Origin: Gordionus sp. m RMFG-2023
Lineage: Eukaryota; Nematomorpha; Gordioida; Chordodea; Parachordodidae
Assembly: GCF_954871325.1 (NCBI RefSeq)
Contig: NC_088775.1
Location: 1,535,473 to 1,599,472 of the forward strand
DNA length: 64,000 nt
Direction: 5' to 3'
Below the pieces are notes generated by a model, which was not told where the DNA came from, did no database searches, and worked only from the letters and a program-made list of their open reading frames with translations. Numbering within the stretch: the stretch's first letter is position 1; every line of letters begins with the position of its first letter. The translations under genes were made by a program, and so were the position numbers. Shown here in pieces: positions 23,157 to 36,770 of this stretch.

Positions 23157-24047
23157 AAATCAAATCAGGCCAATTAATTTATGATCATTTAAGAAGATAA
23201 AATGCATTTTCGATTTGATTAATAAAAGAAATATAAGCATATAGAGGTGACATCTATTTGAAAATTTGATTATGGTCTCAAATATTATATTTATTACTTT
23301 TTAGTAAACGAGACAAATAAACAAAGTAAGTCACACACTAAATATATTAATAAACAACTATAATTTATAAAATTATATACATGAATGAACAAACGAATTG
23401 TTGATATCCATAGATTAAATTAATATATCCCTAACAGTTACACATCAATTCGATGGGAAAAATTTAGGCGCTATAATTTTTAAAAGTGAAAAAATTGGCG
23501 CGGATATAATCATGCTATTAATTTTAAAAAATATCATTTTATTAATATAAAAGCTAAAATTTGGGGATACGATGTTTCGACCTTTCAGAATTAAGTTGCG
23601 ATATTTTTTAAAATTATTCATCTTATACCTGATACTGGTTATTGGTGCATATTAACATTACCTTTTTAATTTCACTTTTAAACATAGTAGTTTTTATTTT
23701 AAAATATAATAAAAAATTTTTTTAATATGGCTCAGACATAGTACTTCAAAATATGAAGAAACCCTTAAATATTAAGAAATTTTCTAAATTATGTCATGAG
23801 CATAGTGTGAAATTATTTCGATGAAATTTAGTTTGTATATTTTTTTATTATAGATATATCAATATTTAACAATCATTTTGAAATAATTAAAATTTTAATT
23901 GATAATCACATAAAGACTATTCCATATATGCACTGCATCTAGCAATAAAAATCATTTTAAAAAAGTTTAATCAAAATCAAATTTAATAAATTATAATTAT
24001 TATTTTATACCTAAAACCAATACCATGACTGGAAAACTGTGGGGGGA
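23157..24047 (+). repeat. Tandem duplication, first unit (3' portion)
   Basis: Nearly identical to 24984-25875: about seven small differences seen by eye across about 890 bp. The first unit ends at GTGGGGGGATAG, where it jumps back into the minisatellite-armed element. The second unit instead continues GTGGGGGGAGACGCGAGC into repeat beta. The jump marks the duplication junction near 24047/24048. Confidence 0.8.
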
Positions 24048-24983
24048 TAGAGAAAGTTTTATATAGAGAATATATAGAATGCATTTATAGAGAAAACAAT
24101 TATAGATAATAATTTTAAAGTGAATGATTTTACAGAGAATGATTTTACAGAGAATGATTTTATAGTGAATGATTTTATAGAGAATATATTTTATTGAGAA
24201 TTATTTTATAATGAATGTATTTTTTAGAATTATTTTATAAAGAATATTATCTATATAATATATAACATTTTTGTGTAAATTTGCATAATTATTACTTAGG
24301 CAATTTATAATCAAAGGGAAAAAAAATTACAAGATTTGAAATAATATTAAATATTAGAATTACCTTATATAAGCGAATAATTGAGTTTTTTATTGTAAGA
24401 AAGTTATTACAATTGGCACAGAAAATTATTTGCTTATGTTTGCCCAAAGTTTTTCAATTATTAGAAGAATTAATGGTAGAACAAAATTTCGATATGATTT
24501 GTAAGGAATTTGCGAATTATTTTTAAAGATAAGAATACAAAATAAAATAGATAGTGTTGTTAAAAGTTACTTTGGAAATGTAATTCAACTAGTTAAGTTA
24601 GTAGATATATTTGAGAAAATATAACAAGTTATAGTTAATATTTCTTTTTTAAAATATAACTAGTCACTAGTTACAATTATTTTTAGTAGATAGTAGATTC
24701 ATGGTTGGATAATTAAATTACGTTAAATCGAATATTATAATATTAATATAAATTTATTGGCTAAGATTTAAATCAAATAAAAATGTAATGGAATCATTCT
24801 CTGTAAAATCATTCTCTATATACGACATTCTCTATAAATGACATTCTCTATAATTGTTTTATCTATAAAAGTTTCTCTGTAAAAGATATTCTCTATAAAA
24901 TATTTCTTAATAAATGTTTTTTCTGTAAATGTTTATCTATAATTGTTTTCTCTGTGATGGCTTCTCTGTAATGACGTGTTACC
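24048..24983. mobile_element. Second copy of the minisatellite-armed element, 5'-truncated
   Basis: Begins inside the left minisatellite arm at the tandem junction and ends at a complete right terminus, followed by AAATCAAAT (24984-24992). It keeps about 170 bp of middle sequence (24640-24800) absent from the first copy. Its right arm is a longer array of TCTCTATAAATGACAT-like units. The middle parts of the two copies are less similar (roughly nine in ten) than the flanking 0.9 kb. Confidence 0.65.
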
Positions 24984-25875
24984 AAATCAAATCAGGCTAA
25001 TTAATTTAAGATCATTTAAGAAGATAAAATGCATTTTCGATTTTGATTAATAAAAGAAATATAAGCATATAGAGGTGACATCTATTTGAAAATTTGATTA
25101 TGGTCTCAAATTCTATATTTATTACTTTTTAGTAAACGAGACAAATAAACGAAGTAAGTCACACACTAAATATATTAATAAACAACTATAATTTATAAAA
25201 TTATATACATGAATGAACAAACGAATTGTTGATATCCATAGATTAAATTAATATATCCATAACAGTTACACATCAATTCGATGGGAAAAATTTAGGCGCT
25301 ATAATTTTTAAAAGTGAAAAAATTGGCGCGGATATAATCATGCTATTAATTTTAAAAAATATCATTTTATTAATATAAAAGCTAAAATTTGGGGATACGA
25401 TGTTTCGACCTTTCAGAATTAAGTTGCGATATTTTTTAAAATTATTCATCTTATACCTGATACTGGTTATTGGTGCATATTAACATTACCTTTTTAATTT
25501 CACTTTTAAACATAGTAGTTTTTATTTTAAAATATAAAAAAATTTTTTTTTAATATGGCTCAGACATAGTACTTCAAAATATGAAGAAACCCTTAAATAT
25601 TAAGAAATTTTCTAAATTATGTCATGAGCATAGTGTGAAATTATTTCGATGAAATTTAGTTTGTATATTTTTTTATTATAGATATATCAATATTTAACAA
25701 TCATTTTGAAATAATTAAAATTTTAATTGATAATCACATAAAGACTATTCCATATATGCACTGCATCTAGCAATAAAAATCATTTTAAAAAAGTTTAATC
25801 AAAATCAAATTTAATAAATTATAATTATTATTTTATACCTAAAACCAATACCATGACTGGAAGACTGTGGGGGGA
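24984..25875 (+). repeat. Tandem duplication, second unit (3' portion)
   Basis: Partner of 23157-24047. It contains the repeat beta left half with the uninterrupted CATATATGCACTGCATC site, the empty-site counterpart of the hAT shell at 1938. Confidence 0.8.
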
Positions 25876-26690
25876 GACGCGAGCCCCCTAAAAATTTTGA
25901 AAATTTTTTATACTCATAAAGGTCATTTTGAAAATGTTAGCTAAAAAAGAGGTCTTTTGATAATAAATTTTAAAAGAATTTTTTGAACTCCCTGAGAATA
26001 AATCCAATAATATATTGTTCGTTTTATAATTTTCTATCTATTCTATCAAATTCTATGAAATTATTTATATTAAATTAAAAAATAAATAATTATAAACCTG
26101 AAAATTAAGGTTAAATTGATCAAAAATTAAACATTAATAAAATATTTCAAGATATTTAAATTAAAGTTTTTTAAAATTAACTAAAGTAGCTAAATTATAT
26201 CAAGAAAAAGGATATTCAAAAAAATTTCCAAAAGCTAATGTTTTACCTTATTATGTCGCTTATGTATTTACATTTTTTTTATGACGGATGAAGATCCCTT
26301 TGAAGATTATTCCCTCAAAGACATTTTTCTAATTAATTCTTTAAATAATATTATTTTTAAAATTTCTTTGGTTCCAATAAATTTTAGAGGGGTTATGGTC
26401 CCTTACTTCACATATAGGTCATCTCGAATTGTCTATTTTTCCTTTAATTAATCAGTATTCTTGTACAAAATTACTTTTAAATAGAATGCTTACAATATTT
26501 TATAATTATAAATACAAATAATATATTGAACAGAGTACAGCTTCCTTTACAAAAATTATTCTATGACTATAATTTATAGTCAACTTTATAAATATATGCG
26601 TAAGAGATTTTGTAATACAATAGTTCCCACTTTTTTTTTTATCTCTATCATAATAACAAACATCGATAGTATACAACAATCCCTATAGAG
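25876..26690 (+). repeat. Repeat beta right half and macro-repeat block, copy 2
   Basis: Collinear with 8040-8300 and then 9885-10490, but without the piggyBac-bearing block. No genes. Confidence 0.65.
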
Positions 26691-28354
26691 GAAATTCAAA
26701 CTAAACAAAATAAAAATAAATCTATAAATAAATATTTTATGCAATAAAATCTTGATTCCCAATATATAGTTAATGTTACATGTAGTGTAATTTAAATTCA
26801 GGGCACTGATTTAGTTTAAGTATAACCTAGAAAAAATTGGTATAATACATATGGTTAAAATGATATTTGACCTCAAACTAATTCAATTTTGCACGGGTTT
26901 ATTGTATTTACATTAAAGAGCGTCCACTATTCAAGATTTTATATCATTAAATTGTAAAAAATATTAATCTCACTTCATATCTGCCCGATCTTTTGAAATT
27001 TCACATTATCACTTCATGCTCAAATATTTAATGATAAACTTCTATGTAGTGGCTTTTTATAACAATAATCAAGTTTGTTGAAAAATTTAGAATATTCAAA
27101 ACTATTAGTGATGTATTTAATATGTTTATTTTTATCCAAAATTAATTAGCAGTTGCATTCGAAAAGCATTAAGGCACTCTCCAGGGTCGTCTTATTTTTG
27201 ATACTTAATTGCTTTTTAGAAATGGGCTAAAAGGTTTTTGAACTAAGTTACAATATTTTGATTTGTTTTAAGTATTTGGTGTCATTGTTACTTTTCGAAT
27301 TTTATTCTCGTTTTTTATTTCGATACTAAATAGCCTAACTAGAACATGAACAAAGAGCCTATAATGTTTTTTCATAAATTAGGTGTAAAATATAATGGTT
27401 TATATTTAAATAATATGAGAAGAGACCATTTATAGCTTTTTAATTCAGGCTAATGTATTAGAAGAACATACTCTTAAGGTATTATGATGTAAGTTGAGAT
27501 CTTATATAATTTTTTATTTATTTGGCCAGTATTTATTATTATTTTTTCAATCATATAGTACGCGATCTTTAAATAAGTGGTAATTTTAAAATTTATATCA
27601 ATATAAATATATTATATATGTCAACAATAAAGCTTTTGCCTTTGAATCCTTGATTTTGCCCCGATTTTTTAAAAAGTGGCTACATCAAATATTTAGACAA
27701 ATAAGTATTACCCATGCCCCAAGAATTTTACAAACAATGAAATTATCTTAGCCTAATAATTATATTTAAGTGTTCTTTTACAAATTATTTAATCAACTTA
27801 ATAAATAAAAATTGGTAATAGATGTGCCTTAAATGGTCACATACCTATACTGGCCACTCCCTTTTAAATTTTACTTATTCTACAAATTAATCTCAAAATA
27901 AATTATTAGATATATTTATGATAAGTACCTTACTAAAATTCATTTATTTAATTGAGCAATGGTTTTAAGTAGAATTATTTTAAAATCAAAAAATTTATAA
28001 TTTTGTTTAAACTAAATCGAAAAAAATTTTAAAAAATTTCTTATTTAATCATCAAGCATTTTTTTATGAATAAATAAATCGAGATTTAATTTACTTAAAT
28101 AAAATATTTTAAAAGGGATAGACGAATCTGATCCTGAGATGTTAATTAGTGTATAATAAGGCTTTTAAATAATTCTTACAAATTGAGGAATTTTAACGCT
28201 GGCTCCTTATACATATATTCAAATTTTTTCAATTTCCATATTTAAAATTTTTTAGGTTCAATTATTTCATTATTTAAATAAATATAACTGGGCATTTCTT
28301 TTATTTTTTAAAAATTATATATATTTAAAATAATAAAATTATAACTAATGAAAT
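26691..28354. other. AT-rich region, nothing recognised
   Basis: I see no open frame with coding character, no inverted ends and no clear partner elsewhere in the window. Confidence 0.4.
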
Positions 28355-29150
28355 ATACGGTATTCCTTTCACATTTCGTTAGCTAAATATTACATCGTTT
28401 TACTTCCATTTTTTTAAAAAAAATAATTTTCTGGGCTTAAAAAAAAATTAATTATAAAAAGTTGATAAGGATAACATTAAAGTAAATTTTAAGCATTTTT
28501 ATAATTGATATGGACGAATAGAGTTTACTAAAAATTTGAGTTATTTAAAAAATCTTATTTGCAAAAAAAGGTAGAAAAACAATAAAAGCAGGTTAAATCA
28601 AAACGCATCCTTAAATTTATTGCAATTTAAAGAATAAATAAATCAGATAGTGTGATTTTAAAATATTCTTGATGCAACGATAAATCATATCAATTTAAAC
28701 TAGCATTTAAAATTTAATTTTATGAGGTTTAGCGTAGCATCAAGATCGGCAAATCTTAAAACATTTTATACTTTATTTTCCTTTATTTTAAAGATCTTGG
28801 TAAGTTACTCCAACACATTTCATTAAATATTTGTTTAAATAATTATTGTAAAATATATTATATAAATTCAAACTCTTTTACAGTTGAACCACATACAAAG
28901 ATAAGATACATTTGAATAAGAAATTATTCGGACAAGTTTTTTAATAAGAAATGGGTAGTAAAATTAATCACTCTGTTTTTTCCCTTTAATTTACACCCCT
29001 TTCTGTATTCAAACTCTTTACTTGGTGGATTCATTTACAAGGATGAGATAATTTTAAATAAAAAATTATTTATTTCATAAACCAACCCCACACACATAAG
29101 AATAAAATCAAACGATTAAAAAATAATATAAGAATTTTATTTTTCCAACA
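28355..29150 (+). repeat. Repeat epsilon, copy 1
   Basis: Matches 32640-33450 (for example ATTGATATGGACGAATAGAG, CATTTCATTAAATATTT and ACCAACCCCACACACA). The match stops near 29150. In the other copy the next sequence (33460-34110) is what is found here only after 31370, so 29151-31370 is an insertion or later join. Confidence 0.7.
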
Positions 29151-29401
29151 TGAAATCAAAATTTCAACAAATCATATTTTTATAAAAAAATTAATTAAAA
29201 AACATAATATATATTGATTGACGTACATTAAAAAAACAACCCTTCATAAACCCAGTGTCCATCTTTCCTAATAAGTTAAAATTTATTGATTTTTCGATTC
29301 GTCCATTATCGTTATTTTGGCATTGGTCATTTGTTTTATCGAACTGCACCTTATCGACTTTTGAAGTGTTTTATCGCCCATATTTGTCGTTGATCATAGA
29401 T

Positions 29402-29627
29402 ACGAGATACATAATTTCATTTAATTAAACATATTAACGATTAAATTAAAACCCATCCATATAAAAATATTTTGTTTGCAAAAATAATTAAAATATAGAC
29501 AAAGCATTATTGAAAATTCTTTTATCCCTCCTTTTGTTATTTCAATTATTTTTGCAAACAAAATATATTTATATGAATTGGTTTTAATTTAATCGTCAAC
29601 ATGTTTCATTAAATCATCACAACACTG
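29402..29627. mobile_element. Palindromic MITE, second copy
   Basis: Related to the better-preserved copy at 42237-42433: the right end reads TTTCATTAAATCATCACAAC then ACTG followed by TA, and the left half contains the complementary ATTAAATTAAAACCCATCCA. The left terminus is eroded. Non-coding. Confidence 0.6.
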
Positions 29628-30895
29628 TATAAACGAAATTCTATAGACTGGGCTTGGATTTTAAAAGAAATTGAAATAAGTTTGTACCAGGTTAAGTGAT
29701 TTTCTTTCAAACAATTAATAAACAAGTTAGAACTGAACCCTAAAAGTTTTATATTTTTTACATCTAATTTTTCCTCTATATCCATTAAGACTCTTAATTT
29801 ATATAACCTCCGATAAATGTCTGTTCTTTTATTTTAATGCAAGAGGTGAATACAGTGCAAAATGTTAACAAAAAAATACACATAATAAACAAATTAATAA
29901 AAATAAGGAGGAGAAAAAAAAAGCTTGTTCCAACCACAGCAATTATCAACACTGATAAAACACTGCCATGTGCTTCAACATATTTCGTTTTCTCTTTTTA
30001 ATTTGCAATTATAAAAAATTATATATGGACCACAAAAAAAAATCCAAAAACATGAAGAGAGGAAAAAAAATAAATTTATAAATATCCATAATATAAAAAT
30101 AAACATGTAATCTGACAAAAAAATAGCATTTCCATTTGTTTTTTAAAATAAAACTCAATTAACATATGTTGTAATTTTTAATATTATATATATATGTCGT
30201 ATTGGGATATGGAATCATGTGGGATTCGGAATCCGAAAGTGGGGATACAAGATCCTGAATCCCCACGTTTTATTGGGATCTTTTTTTAAAATATATTTTA
30301 AAAATATTCCGTATCCCCATGAAAAATATATAAGATAATATAATTACTTTTTCTTCTCTAATCTTGGGGCTGGAACCATATAATTAAAAGGCCGAAATAA
30401 GGGATTTAAAAAGAGAATTTAAAAAAAAAGTAAATAGTATAAAATTAAGGCATACAATGAATGAAAAGAGATGAGGTTGTTAAGTCTTTTTTGTTTTAAA
30501 AAATATATTTATAAAAATTCCGAATTATTGCAACAATTATTCAATGCACACTGGCATTTCGTTGAACATTTAAGCATGGACCCGAAATATTTATAACTGT
30601 TCAGTTTAGTTAAATACTATGTATCTTTAGGTTGAGCCAAATAAGGTCAGACTCATTTAGAGATTATTAAAACTAAATTATTTATAACAACGAACAAAGA
30701 GAATATCAAAATGTTTTTTAAAAAAAGGCTAAGTACCAATATATATTTATATTTAGTAATTTTATATATTTTTACATGTTTTTATAGTTTTAATATTTTA
30801 GTGTTTTATCTTTTTGTTTTAAATTATACCAATATCAATATTATCAAAATAAAATTTTTAAAAATAAAACAAATAATAATGGCAATATTTTGAAG

Positions 30896-31039
30896 TTTTG
30901 GAAGCAGGAAAATTTATTTCTTCTTTTGAGAAAATTAGAGAGTAAAATTTTGTCAGCCCTGGCAAATTCGGCTTCTAGTAAAAGGTTATTTTCTGTAGCC
31001 AATCACCTATTAGAGGAAAGGCGTACACAATTGAAATAA
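30896..31039 (+). pseudogene. hAT transposase C-terminal dimerisation domain
   Basis: A 47-codon open stretch reads FWKQENLFLLLRKLESKILS then ALANSASSKRLFSVANHLLE then ERRTQLK and stop. It matches the BED-type hAT dimerisation signature (FW...L..LA..ILS...SSA.SERLFS.A...L.E.R..L). It is a different hAT lineage from those at 16.8 kb and 43 kb. Upstream frames are too degraded to read, so only the C-terminus survives. Confidence 0.75.
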
Positions 31040-31370
31040 AAAAATAGTCATTCTTCTTTTTCTAATAAAAAATTTGGATTAATTTTATTTGTTAACAAAT
31101 TAAATTTAAATCAAAAAAATTTTTATTTTAAGAAATCAAAATCAAAATGTTCTAGAAAATTATAAACGTATATATTATTTAGGTAAAAGAAAGCTTTTTG
31201 AATAATATAATAAAAATTGTTAGGGTTGGTTTTATTTAAATAGAAATAGGCAGTAAAATTAATTTGTCTGTTATTTTTTAAATTTATTTTATTGCTGTTC
31301 ATTCTCTCTCTGTTTGTAATATTTAATTTTTTTATAACTTATTTATTAATTTCAATTTACCATTGTAAAA

Positions 31371-32050
31371 TAAAACAAATAATTTTATTGATTCATTTAT
31401 TTTATGCAATCTCATCACCAAGGGTTGTTTAAAAAGAACAAATGTATACCCCGTCAAATATTTAATTCAAACTTAATTTAAAAAATATTAAATTTTTATA
31501 AATATTCTTAATATAATCACACGTGATAAAATTGAGATTACTAAATCATTTAGAATTGGTATTTGTAATTTTTATAAAAACACATGTTAAAATTTAAATT
31601 TGTATTTAAACTTTTCATAATTATACTTCTGCGAAACATTTTTAAACTATTGAAACATCTTTATAAAATATATTTATGGCTTAATAAAAAACAAAGTTTA
31701 TTAGTTTTAACATTATTTGAGAAGAAATTAACTGCCCTAAGATGACATTATCCCCAGTCTGCCCTACTCCACATATGTGCAGATTTTTTATAAAAAAGAG
31801 TGTGAAAATACACAGGCGGCTGCTCATTTTAATTTATTAAATATTTTTAGTGAGGAATGAAACACATATGTGGAAAATTTAATAATTTTTTTAAAAGCAT
31901 TTTATTATCAAACATTTTTAAAAATTATTAAAATTTGGGAATTTTTGGCGTTATCTTTTGTTCTGCTCTTTTTGTCCTGAAACATTTTTGTAAAAGGGTA
32001 TTTTTGTTTAGTGCTATTTTATACGTGATTATTTTGTCAGGGTTATTTTA
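31371..32050 (+). repeat. Repeat epsilon, copy 1 continuation
   Basis: Matches 33460-34110, for example ACCAAGGGTTGT, GACATTA, CTGCCCTACTCCACATATGT and AATTTGGGAATTTTTGGCGT. Confidence 0.7.
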
Positions 32051-32639
32051 TTTTGAAAGGTTTTGGTAAAGCTACCCAAACTTCATTATAAATATTTGTA
32101 TAATATATAAAATTTAAACTCTATGTTACCAGTTAAATCATTGATATATTAGATTATATATTTTTTTTCTAAGACAAATTAATAAAGGAGATCCACATGA
32201 AAATATAATTTAAGAGAACAAAATGATAAAGATTTTTGAAAAATAGATGTAAAAAAAGAGTGAACAAATGTGAAACTAATATATTTATATCATATTTTGT
32301 ATTCATACCCGCGAACGCTATGTGTTAATGCAGTGTAAGGAGGTATGAACGATTAATCGATGGAATAAATAAAGTTAGGTATTTAAAACGAATAAATGCG
32401 GTAGCAAGCCTTTTGTTGCAAGAAAAGAGATTTTTTAGGCTGATCAGTGTTTTCATGGATCCGTCTCCCCAATTCTTTAAAATTGCATTGTTGTAAAGAG
32501 CGGTAGAAATGGAAAATGAGATTGGAGAGAGAAAAGGTCCAGCAAGGGGCCTAAATATTTTAAAATATTTTGAAGCAAGTGTGGGTTTGAAAGATATTTT
32601 AAATTCTTAAAAATGCCAGAGAAAATAATATTTATTAAG

Positions 32640-34110
32640 CTCTAGAAGAATTTACGGTATTTCCTCCCATATTTCGTTGGCTAAATATTACATTGTTCTA
32701 CTTCCATTTTTATAAAAAAAATAATTTTCTGGGCTTGAAAAAAAATTAATTATAAATAGTTGATAAGGATAATATTAAAGTAAATTTTAAGCATTTTTAT
32801 AATTGATATGGACGAATAGAGTTTACTAAAAATTTTATTTAAAAAATCTTATTTGCAAAAAAAAGTAGAAGAACAATAAAAGCAGGCATTAAATCTTTAA
32901 AGCATCCTTAAATTTATTACGATAAAATAATAAATGAATCATAGTGTGATTTTAAAATATTCTAATTTGACCCAACGTTAGAATCATATAAATTTGAACT
33001 ACCATTTGAAATTAATTTTATGAATTTTAGAGTAGCGTCAAAATCGGCAAATCTTAAAACATTTTATACTGTATTTTCTTTTATTTTAAAGAAAAGCGTA
33101 AGTTTCTCCAACACATTTCATTAAATATTTTTTATAATAATTATCGTAAAATATATTATACAAATTCAAACTCTAATATGCCAGTTGAATCACTTACAAG
33201 GATGAGATACATTTGAATAAGCAATAATTCGGACAAGTTTTTTAATAAGAAATAGGTAGTAAAATTAATTACTCTCTAGGTTCCCTTTAAATTTACACCC
33301 CCTTTCTGTATTCAAACTCTTACTTAGTTGGTTGATTCATTCACAGGGTCGAGATACTTTTGAATAACAAATTATTTATTTCATAAACCAACCCCACACA
33401 CACAAGAATAAATTCAAACGATTAAAGAATAATACGAGAATTTTATTTTTCCAATATATATTTGTTCGAACAAATAATTTTATTCATTCGCAACCAAGGG
33501 TTGTGTAAAAAGAGCTAATGTATACCCCATCAAATATTTAATTAAACTTAATTTAAAAAATATTAAATTTCTATATATATTCTTAATATAATCACACATG
33601 ATAAAATTGAGATTATTTTATCATTTAGAATAGTATTTGCAATTTTTATAAAAAACACATTTTAAAATTTAAATTTGCATTTAAACTTTTCATAATCATA
33701 ATTCAGCGAAACATTTTTAAACTTTTGAAGCATCTTTATAAAATATATTTATGGCTTAAATATAAAATAATAAAGATTATTAGTTTAACTTTATTTGAGA
33801 AGAAATTAACTGCCCTGGGATGACATTACCCCCTGTCTGCCCTACTCCACATATGTGCATGATTTTATAAAAATAAGTGTGAAAATAAACAGGCGGCTGC
33901 TCATTATCATTGGTTAAATATTTTTAGTGATGAATGATACATATATGTGGAAAAATAATAATTTTTTAAAAGCTTTTTCTCATCAACATTTTTAAAAATT
34001 ATTAAAATTTGGGAATTTTTGGCGTTGTCTTTTCTTCTGCTGTTTTTGTCCTGAAATATTTTTGTTCAAGGGTATTTTTGTTTAGTGTTAGTTTATTCGT
34101 GATTATTTTA
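32640..34110 (+). repeat. Repeat epsilon, copy 2 (uninterrupted)
   Basis: Contains both halves of the repeat without the 2.2-kb insertion. Non-coding, AT-rich. Confidence 0.7.
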
Positions 34111-34249
34111 TCAGAATCCTTAGGGGTCCAGAACACTTCTGACAAAGGACCATTATTGACATTGATATTTTAGCAAAAAAAATGTGGATTTTCATAAAAT
34201 CAAAAGAATATTATTTATGAAATTAATAAATATAGTCGGTCAAATTAAA

Positions 34250-34850
34250 GAATAATAGAAAATAATTAACAAATGTAATATAATTAATGTAATGAGCTTT
34301 ATCATTTTTTTAAAAATTTATAGAAAAAAATTATTTACAATGCTTTATATAGATTTTCTGTAGGGTCACATTTTTGTTGAAAAAGGGAAGAGGGAGAGTG
34401 TAAAATTTTCTTTTTGGATTTTAACTGTATTCATCCCAAAATTTGTTGGCAGAAACTGTAGTGAAAAAATTATGTAGCCTTAAATTTAGGCTATATTAAG
34501 AATAATAAATGAATCGGAAAGTTATTTGTGATTTTATAATATGTTATTTAACGCAACAATGCAATCACACCAATTTCAAAGTCACTATCTGCTATATTGT
34601 AAAGTCAAAATCGCCAAATTTTATAGCATTTATTATACTTTATTATATTTTGAAATGTTTTAGTAAAGGCTACCCAACCTCATTTCATTATAAATATTTA
34701 TATAATAATCACTGTATTTGTTGAATAAATTCATATATAAAATTCAAACCTAAGTTACCAGTTGAATTATTGATATATTAGATGCTTTTTGAATGATAAC
34801 AAATTATTCAGGTATTTTAAATTAGAAAATTTCTAAAATATTGATATAAT
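34250..34850 (+). repeat. Repeat epsilon, degenerate copy 3
   Basis: Weaker match to 38190-38780 and to the other copies (TAATAAATGAATC, CTACCCAACCTCATTTCATT, AAATTCAAACC). The 71-codon open frame at 34509-34724 falls in this repeat and has no motif. Confidence 0.5.
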
Positions 34851-35169
34851 TTTAAAAAAGAAATGATAAAACACTAATATATTAAAACAACTATATAAAT
34901 ACATGTAAAAAATATATAAAATGACTAAATAAAAATATATATTAAAAGTATCGAAAGCTCTAAAAAAAGCTTAATTTTATAATGAAAATGAACCTAAAAA
35001 GCAGGCATAATTGTGTTTAAAAATTTCTAATTGAAGTTTTTGTTTAAGAAATAAAGATTCGCGGTTTTCGTTTGTTATGCTGAAAATTTTTCGAGATAAA
35101 GTTTTTAAAAAAATATATGTAGACTATGAAAAGTTGCCGTTAGTTGAAATGACTATAAGCTGAAATATA

Positions 35170-36770
35170 AGGTTATTTAATTTTGAGTATTTATTAATTT
35201 TTTTATTTTCCCCACAAGTAAAAGGGTTTGTGTTAATTGATGAAGGAAAAGATATACGCAAGTTGCATCCCAAATAAAGGATTTCCCATTGGACCAGGGG
35301 GTGCAGGTTTCGCCGTCGGGTCTAAGGCCGTCTTGTAATGAGAGGTTGGTAGGTTCAAGGATGTTGGGTATTTTAGCCTTATTAAAAGCGTTAATTTTAT
35401 TAATTGATTTATTAAAGATATAGCGTCCTTGGCTGGGGGTGCAGTTTAGACCGTGTCTGGCGTTAGTTTTAACGGGTATGCTGCATTGGTGGCAAGAGTG
35501 TGATGTGTAATCGAGCATCCTAGTCTAAAGCCTATAGTAACTCTCAGTTGGTCATTGGTTAAGAGATTATCTAAGGTTTGGCTTGGAAGTGTTCGAGCCA
35601 TTCATGCCCGCCGTATTTGTCCTTGTTTTGTAATAGTTGTATATCGCTGATTTCGGTATGGTTAAGACTATTTTGTAATTTTATTATTAGAGCGTCGATG
35701 ATAGATTTGTTAGAGATTTCGGTAGGAAATGTATAACCGTCTGGGGTTAGGAGAATCTTTCTATTGCTGCTGAAAGAAGATCATCATGGGGAATTATGAA
35801 TGAAGAGATCGCAGAATTGAGCGATAGGCGATTTGATATAAATAGAGAAAGGGAAAGTAGTTCTAATGGGATCAAGTCGAGCGAGTAATTGGGCTAAGTG
35901 CTAATTAAAGTCTGATAATGAAAGGTTGAGGATTCTTTCTATAAAGGACTTTAAGCGAATATTGTGTTGAATGAAAAATTTTGAAGAGGTGAATGATGAG
36001 GATGAGTGGAAGAGATGTGAGATTTTTGGCTATATAAACACTTTTTTAATAAGTAGCTGGTCGATGGAATGTGGTAGATGAACTTTTCCAAGTTTTGCAT
36101 CTCAGAAAAAGTTTTATCTATAGTATTTTCGGCTATATTATTATCAAGTAATGGGGAGCCCAAGAGTTGGATATCTTCTTTTTCGATGATAGTGTATTCT
36201 TTAAATAAATCTAAGGGAATCTCGGGGTTGAGAAAGCAAATTTCTGTTTTAGTTTTATTTAATTCTAAACCTATTTTAGGGCATTCTCTTTCAAGGTAGA
36301 TAAGATTTGCTTATTTGATGTGGATTACCGCGAAGGGTGCCATCGTCAAGGTACCATAGGTTTAGGTCGATATCAAAATCAGATTTTAGATCTTTAATCA
36401 TATTATGTAGCTAAGCAGAAAAGAATAGGGTCGAGGGGGCCGTCCTGTTGTACTCCATCTTCAGAGTATATAACGCTACCATTAAAGATGAGGGGGGGGG
36501 GTGCTATTGTTATAGCAGATGTCAATGAAGCGCGAATATTGGGGGAAATTATTGAAAAAAGATTCAAGTGCCGAAGAAGGTGATATTGTATTGAAAGCGT
36601 TCTTAAAATCAATTTTAAATTAAACGGAGTTTGTTAGTGGATGTTGGGGGTAGATTCGAAGGCAGTGAGAGCCTATATCTGCACCTCCTTTTGTTCCGCA
36701 TCCTAATTGGTATTTGTCAAACATGGAATGAGTACCGGATTTTATTTTTAATATTTTACAAATTTGAATA
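35170..36770 (-). pseudogene. RLE-type LINE remnant, minus strand
   Basis: Read on the minus strand from 36770: YQLGCGTKGGADIGSH, then KIDFKNAFN (about 36610), VQQDGPLDPILFCLAT (36403-36450), the catalytic box WYLDDGTLRG (about 36330-36360), GSPL (about 36158) and, at 35177-35518, a zinc and endonuclease region with CHQC, RHGLNC, AKIPNILEPTNLSLQDGLRP, PDGE and IWDATC. RPDG followed by WDAT fits a PD-(D/E)XK restriction-like nuclease. It is the same family as 4030-6660 but in the opposite orientation. It lacks the N-terminal region and carries several frame interruptions. A G10 tract (36492-36501) lies within the RT coding part. Confidence 0.8.

Larger units (their letters stand above)
29151..31370. 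mobile_element. 2.2-kb insertion in repeat epsilon, with hAT remnant
   Basis: Interrupts repeat epsilon relative to the contiguous copy at 33450/33460. It contains a TA-type MITE (29402-29627) and a hAT transposase C-terminus (30896-31039) on the plus strand. Between them lies a GC-richer patch at 30200-30260 with GTGGGGATAC and GAATCCCCAC forming an inverted pair. Exact termini and target duplication were not resolved. Confidence 0.45.

Noticed and set aside
36078-36299. Plus-strand open frame within the LINE
   Set aside because: Antisense shadow of the minus-strand LINE; the minus strand carries the family motifs.
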